From: an uncultured Eubacteriales bacterium
GTDB lineage: Bacteria > Bacillota > Clostridia > Christensenellales > CAG-917
Length of the DNA: 8,082 nucleotides
Direction of reading: 5' to 3'
Assembly: GCA_900551145.1 (NCBI GenBank)
Contig: URUQ01000054.1
Coordinates: 1-8,082 of the forward strand
The notes under the pieces were generated by a model that did not search any database, was not told the origin of the DNA, and saw only the letters and a list, made by a program, of their open reading frames with translations. The position numbers and the translations under genes were made by a program. This document shows, piece by piece, positions 6,082 to 8,082 of the stretch; positions within the stretch are counted from its first letter, which is position 1, and each line of letters begins with the position of its first letter.

Positions 6082-6405
6082 TTAGAAAAGCCCGCCCATA
6101 TTGCCCATCGGGCCCATCAAGTCTTTTGAGAGCTTTTCCGCTTTTTCGTTGGCGTCATTGAGTGCCGCAAGTATCATATCTTCAAGCATTTCAACGTCGT
6201 CGGGATCGACTGCTTCGGGCTTGATTGTCACGGATACGGGAGTTTTGTCACCCGTCATCGTCACTTCGACCATACCGCCCGCCGCGCTTCCCGTAACTTC
6301 GGTCTCGGCAATTTCTTCTTGTGCCTCTTGCAATTTTCTTTGCATTGCTTGTGCTTGTTTCATAAGTTGTTGCATATTTCCGCCGCCAAATCCGCCGTAT
6401 GCCAT
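6082..6405 (-). CDS. ybaB: YbaB/EbfC family nucleoid-associated protein
   Basis: A 107-residue DNA-binding protein of the YbaB/EbfC family, which acts as a dimer and coats or bends DNA in the nucleoid. The layout is typical: a glycine-rich N-terminus with Gly4 to Gly9, a long helix with MQQLMKQAQAMQRKLQ (11-26), the conserved beta region with AAGGMVEVTMTG (41-52), then DPDDVEMLEDMILAALNDA (67-85) and a Gly/Met-rich tail. A strong GGAGG ribosome binding site lies eight bases before the ATG. It follows dnaX by 41 bases, the standard arrangement, and is probably co-transcribed with it. recR, which normally follows, is 410 bases away. Confidence 0.96.
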   Translation of the reverse strand: MAYGGFGGGNMQQLMKQAQAMQRKLQEAQEEIAETEVTGSAAGGMVEVTMTGDKTPVSVTIKPEAVDPDDVEMLEDMILAALNDANEKAEKLSKDLMGPMGNMGGLF

Positions 6406-6446
6406 ATTGGTTTCCTCCGATAAATCGTTTATGTTTTTTGGTGTTT

Positions 6447-7940
6447 TTATTTTATTTCGAGCAAAGAGCCAAACATTTCTTTGACGAAAGGCAAAGCCTT
6501 GTCCTCGTCGAGATGTCTCACTGCCTCGATAACGAGCTTGTGCGTCTTGTCGACGCTTTGGAACGCGTGGTTGATTGCGTCCCTATTGATTTTGTCTTCG
6601 AGAATACTGAGCGTCGCAAGGTCGGCGACTTTCACGTAAAACTCATCTTCCGTCATATCCAATTGTGCGTCTTGCGTGGAAAGCGCAAGGAGCGGATATC
6701 CTGCCTGTCTCAATTCGGATGCTACCCTCAGCCACACCTGTCTCGCATCCATTTGGACAGGTGCGCAATCAAAATTTGGTTTCCTCAAAGCGGCAATCGT
6801 CTTTTCGAGTCTTGCCACCCTCATTTGCAATTCTTCGACCTTTGAGTCCGAATCACCGCCGAGGCACGCAAGCACCACAGCCGATTCAAACAAAATCCTG
6901 TGTTGTGCGCTATAACGGAACTCACCTTCCAGCCCCGACATAATCTTCATTACGCTCATACACTTTTCCGTCGTATACTTGTCCGCCATATCTTTGAGAG
7001 CGGAATATATGCTCTCGGGCAAAGCAAGCAACGCCTTTGCGCTTGAACAATTTTTGATATACAGCACGTTCCTAAAAAGCGTCGCGATATCTTGCGCAAG
7101 GATAGGTATACTCTTGCCGAGATCGCAAAAATGCGCCACGTCTTTGAGTGCTTCGTCAACGTTGCCGTCCGCAATCGCGCTTGCAAGTTTTTGAAGTTGT
7201 TTGGGGTCTGCCGCACCGAGCACTTCGAGTACGCCCTCGTACGTTACGTTTCCCGCACAATAACTTACACACATATCCGCAATTGACAACGCGTCACGTA
7301 CGCTACCCGCACCCGCTTGAGCAATGAGATCCACCGCTTCGCTCTCGTATTTTACACCGATATCGTCAAAGATAAACCTAATGCGTTTTGCAATCACCGC
7401 ACTCGGCACGAGTCGGAAATCGAAGCGTAAGCAACGCGAAAGTATAGTTGCGGGAATTTGATGAATCTCAGTCGTCGCAAGTATAAAAATCGCGTGCGAG
7501 GGCGGTTCTTCCAAAGTCTTCAATAGTGCGTTGAACGCCGCCTTTGAGAGCATATGAACTTCGTCGACGATGTAAACTTTGTACTTGCCGATAGTGGGCG
7601 GAAAATTGATTTTGTCCGTCAATTCTCTTATTTGGTCAACCGAGTTGTTGGAAGCGGCGTCGATTTCCAAAATATCGAAGTTGGACGGAGACGCAAGTTC
7701 CAAGCAATTTTCGCATTTTCCGCACGGCGATCCGTCCACGGGGTGTAAGCAATTGACCGCACGCGCAAAAATCTTCGCGACGGAGGTTTTACCGGTGCCT
7801 CTCGTGCCCGTGAAGATGTAGGCGTGACCGATGCTGTCGGTTGCAATTTGATTTTTCAGTGTGCGCACGATATGGTCCTGTCCTATGACCTTGTCAAAGG
7901 AGTCGGGACGATATTTGCGATATAATGATGTATATGCCAT
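6447..7940 (-). CDS. dnaX: DNA polymerase III subunit gamma/tau
   Basis: DnaX is the ATPase core of the clamp loader, which places the sliding clamp on primed DNA. The AAA+ module shows Walker A GTRGTGKT (45-52), zinc cysteines 64, 73, 76 and 79, Walker B with Asp126 and Glu127, sensor 1 at Thr156-Thr157, the SRC arginine finger at Arg169, and sensor 2 Arg215. The collar domain (about 240-360) is followed by a short coiled-coil-like stretch (368-385) and a C-terminal domain. The 497 residues are fewer than B. subtilis DnaX (563) or E. coli tau (643), so the tau-specific tail is short. No A-rich slippery heptamer for programmed frameshifting was seen. The start gives the family N-terminus MAYTSLYRKYRP; it has no Shine-Dalgarno sequence, and a promoter directly abuts it. 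Confidence 0.97.
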   Translation of the reverse strand: MAYTSLYRKYRPDSFDKVIGQDHIVRTLKNQIATDSIGHAYIFTGTRGTGKTSVAKIFARAVNCLHPVDGSPCGKCENCLELASPSNFDILEIDAASNNSVDQIRELTDKINFPPTIGKYKVYIVDEVHMLSKAAFNALLKTLEEPPSHAIFILATTEIHQIPATILSRCLRFDFRLVPSAVIAKRIRFIFDDIGVKYESEAVDLIAQAGAGSVRDALSIADMCVSYCAGNVTYEGVLEVLGAADPKQLQKLASAIADGNVDEALKDVAHFCDLGKSIPILAQDIATLFRNVLYIKNCSSAKALLALPESIYSALKDMADKYTTEKCMSVMKIMSGLEGEFRYSAQHRILFESAVVLACLGGDSDSKVEELQMRVARLEKTIAALRKPNFDCAPVQMDARQVWLRVASELRQAGYPLLALSTQDAQLDMTEDEFYVKVADLATLSILEDKINRDAINHAFQSVDKTHKLVIEAVRHLDEDKALPFVKEMFGSLLEIK

Positions 7941-7966
7941 AGATAATAGTATAAACTAATTTATCT
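7941..7966. promoter_or_regulatory. Interrupted dyad over the dnaX -10 box
   Basis: On the minus strand AGATAA and TAGT pair with ACTA and TTATCT, ten base pairs in all, with a two-base bulge and a four-base centre. The dyad covers the predicted -10 box and ends next to the start codon, so a protein bound here would block dnaX transcription. The sequence is AT-rich, so chance is possible. Confidence 0.4.
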
Positions 7967-7976
7967 AATTACGCAA
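7948..7976 (-). promoter_or_regulatory. dnaX promoter
   Basis: On the minus strand TTGCGT (7976-7971) and TATACT (7953-7948) are 17 bases apart. TATACT differs from TATAAT by one base. It ends seven bases before the dnaX ATG, so transcription should start at or within a base or two of the start codon. Confidence 0.55.
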
Positions 7977-8082
7977 GCGGGAAATTGCCCTATTTACGAT
8001 TGCACAAAAATACAAAAAATAAAACTCCCCCCTTCCTCACGGTGTTTCCCCTATTCCGTTCCCCCTCTGCACTTCGTTTGAG
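7977..8082. other. Non-coding end segment with pyrimidine-rich tract
   Basis: No gene is seen from here to the window edge. Positions 8027-8065 are rich in C and T on the plus strand, with runs of six, four and five C, and a T-rich stretch precedes the dnaX promoter on the minus strand. The SRP RNA gene is often found upstream of dnaX in Bacillota, but its conserved GGAAG and AGCAG loop is not visible here. The upstream neighbour is cut off. Confidence 0.4.

Noticed and set aside
6447..7940. Programmed frameshift in dnaX giving gamma and tau forms
   Set aside because: No A-rich slippery heptamer was found in the reading frame.
7977..8082. SRP RNA gene upstream of dnaX
   Set aside because: This is its usual place in Bacillota, but the conserved GGAAG and AGCAG loop and the paired flanks are absent from the visible segment.

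Overview
This is a chromosomal housekeeping segment of a bacterium, most likely an uncultivated member of the Bacillota (class Clostridia). The evidence is the dnaX–ybaB–recR gene order, a RecR with a four-cysteine zinc finger, and a PolA that lacks a recognisable proofreading site. The lineage is inferred from gene content and protein style; there is no rRNA here to confirm it. All seven recognised genes lie on the minus strand, so transcription runs from high to low coordinates.

Reading in that direction, dnaX (clamp-loader gamma/tau subunit) starts at 7940 with a promoter directly against its start codon. It is followed by ybaB/ebfC (6405-6082), a nucleoid-associated protein. A 410-base non-coding gap (6081-5672) holds a structured repeat and separates ybaB from recR, which in related bacteria usually follows directly. 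Then comes a tight four-gene cluster: recR (5671-5087), a patatin-like acylhydrolase (5065-4241), polA (4216-1700) and coaE (1703-1134). The gaps are 21 and 24 bases, and polA/coaE overlap by 4 bases. After a 174-base gap with candidate operator dyads, a short-chain dehydrogenase/reductase (SDR) gene (959-165) stands alone.

Functionally, dnaX, recR and polA serve replication and recombinational repair; ybaB binds the nucleoid; coaE makes coenzyme A; the patatin and SDR are lipid- or metabolite-acting enzymes whose substrates cannot be read from sequence.

The most unusual content is non-coding. A repeat of about 115 bp occurs twice in opposite orientation, at 28-140 (beyond the SDR stop) and at 5765-5879 (between ybaB and recR). 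The best stretch matches 34 of 39 bases without gaps. It contains evenly spaced AATAAG units and a small hairpin kept in both copies with a paired base change. I do not recognise the family. No defence system, CRISPR array, prophage or transposase gene was found.
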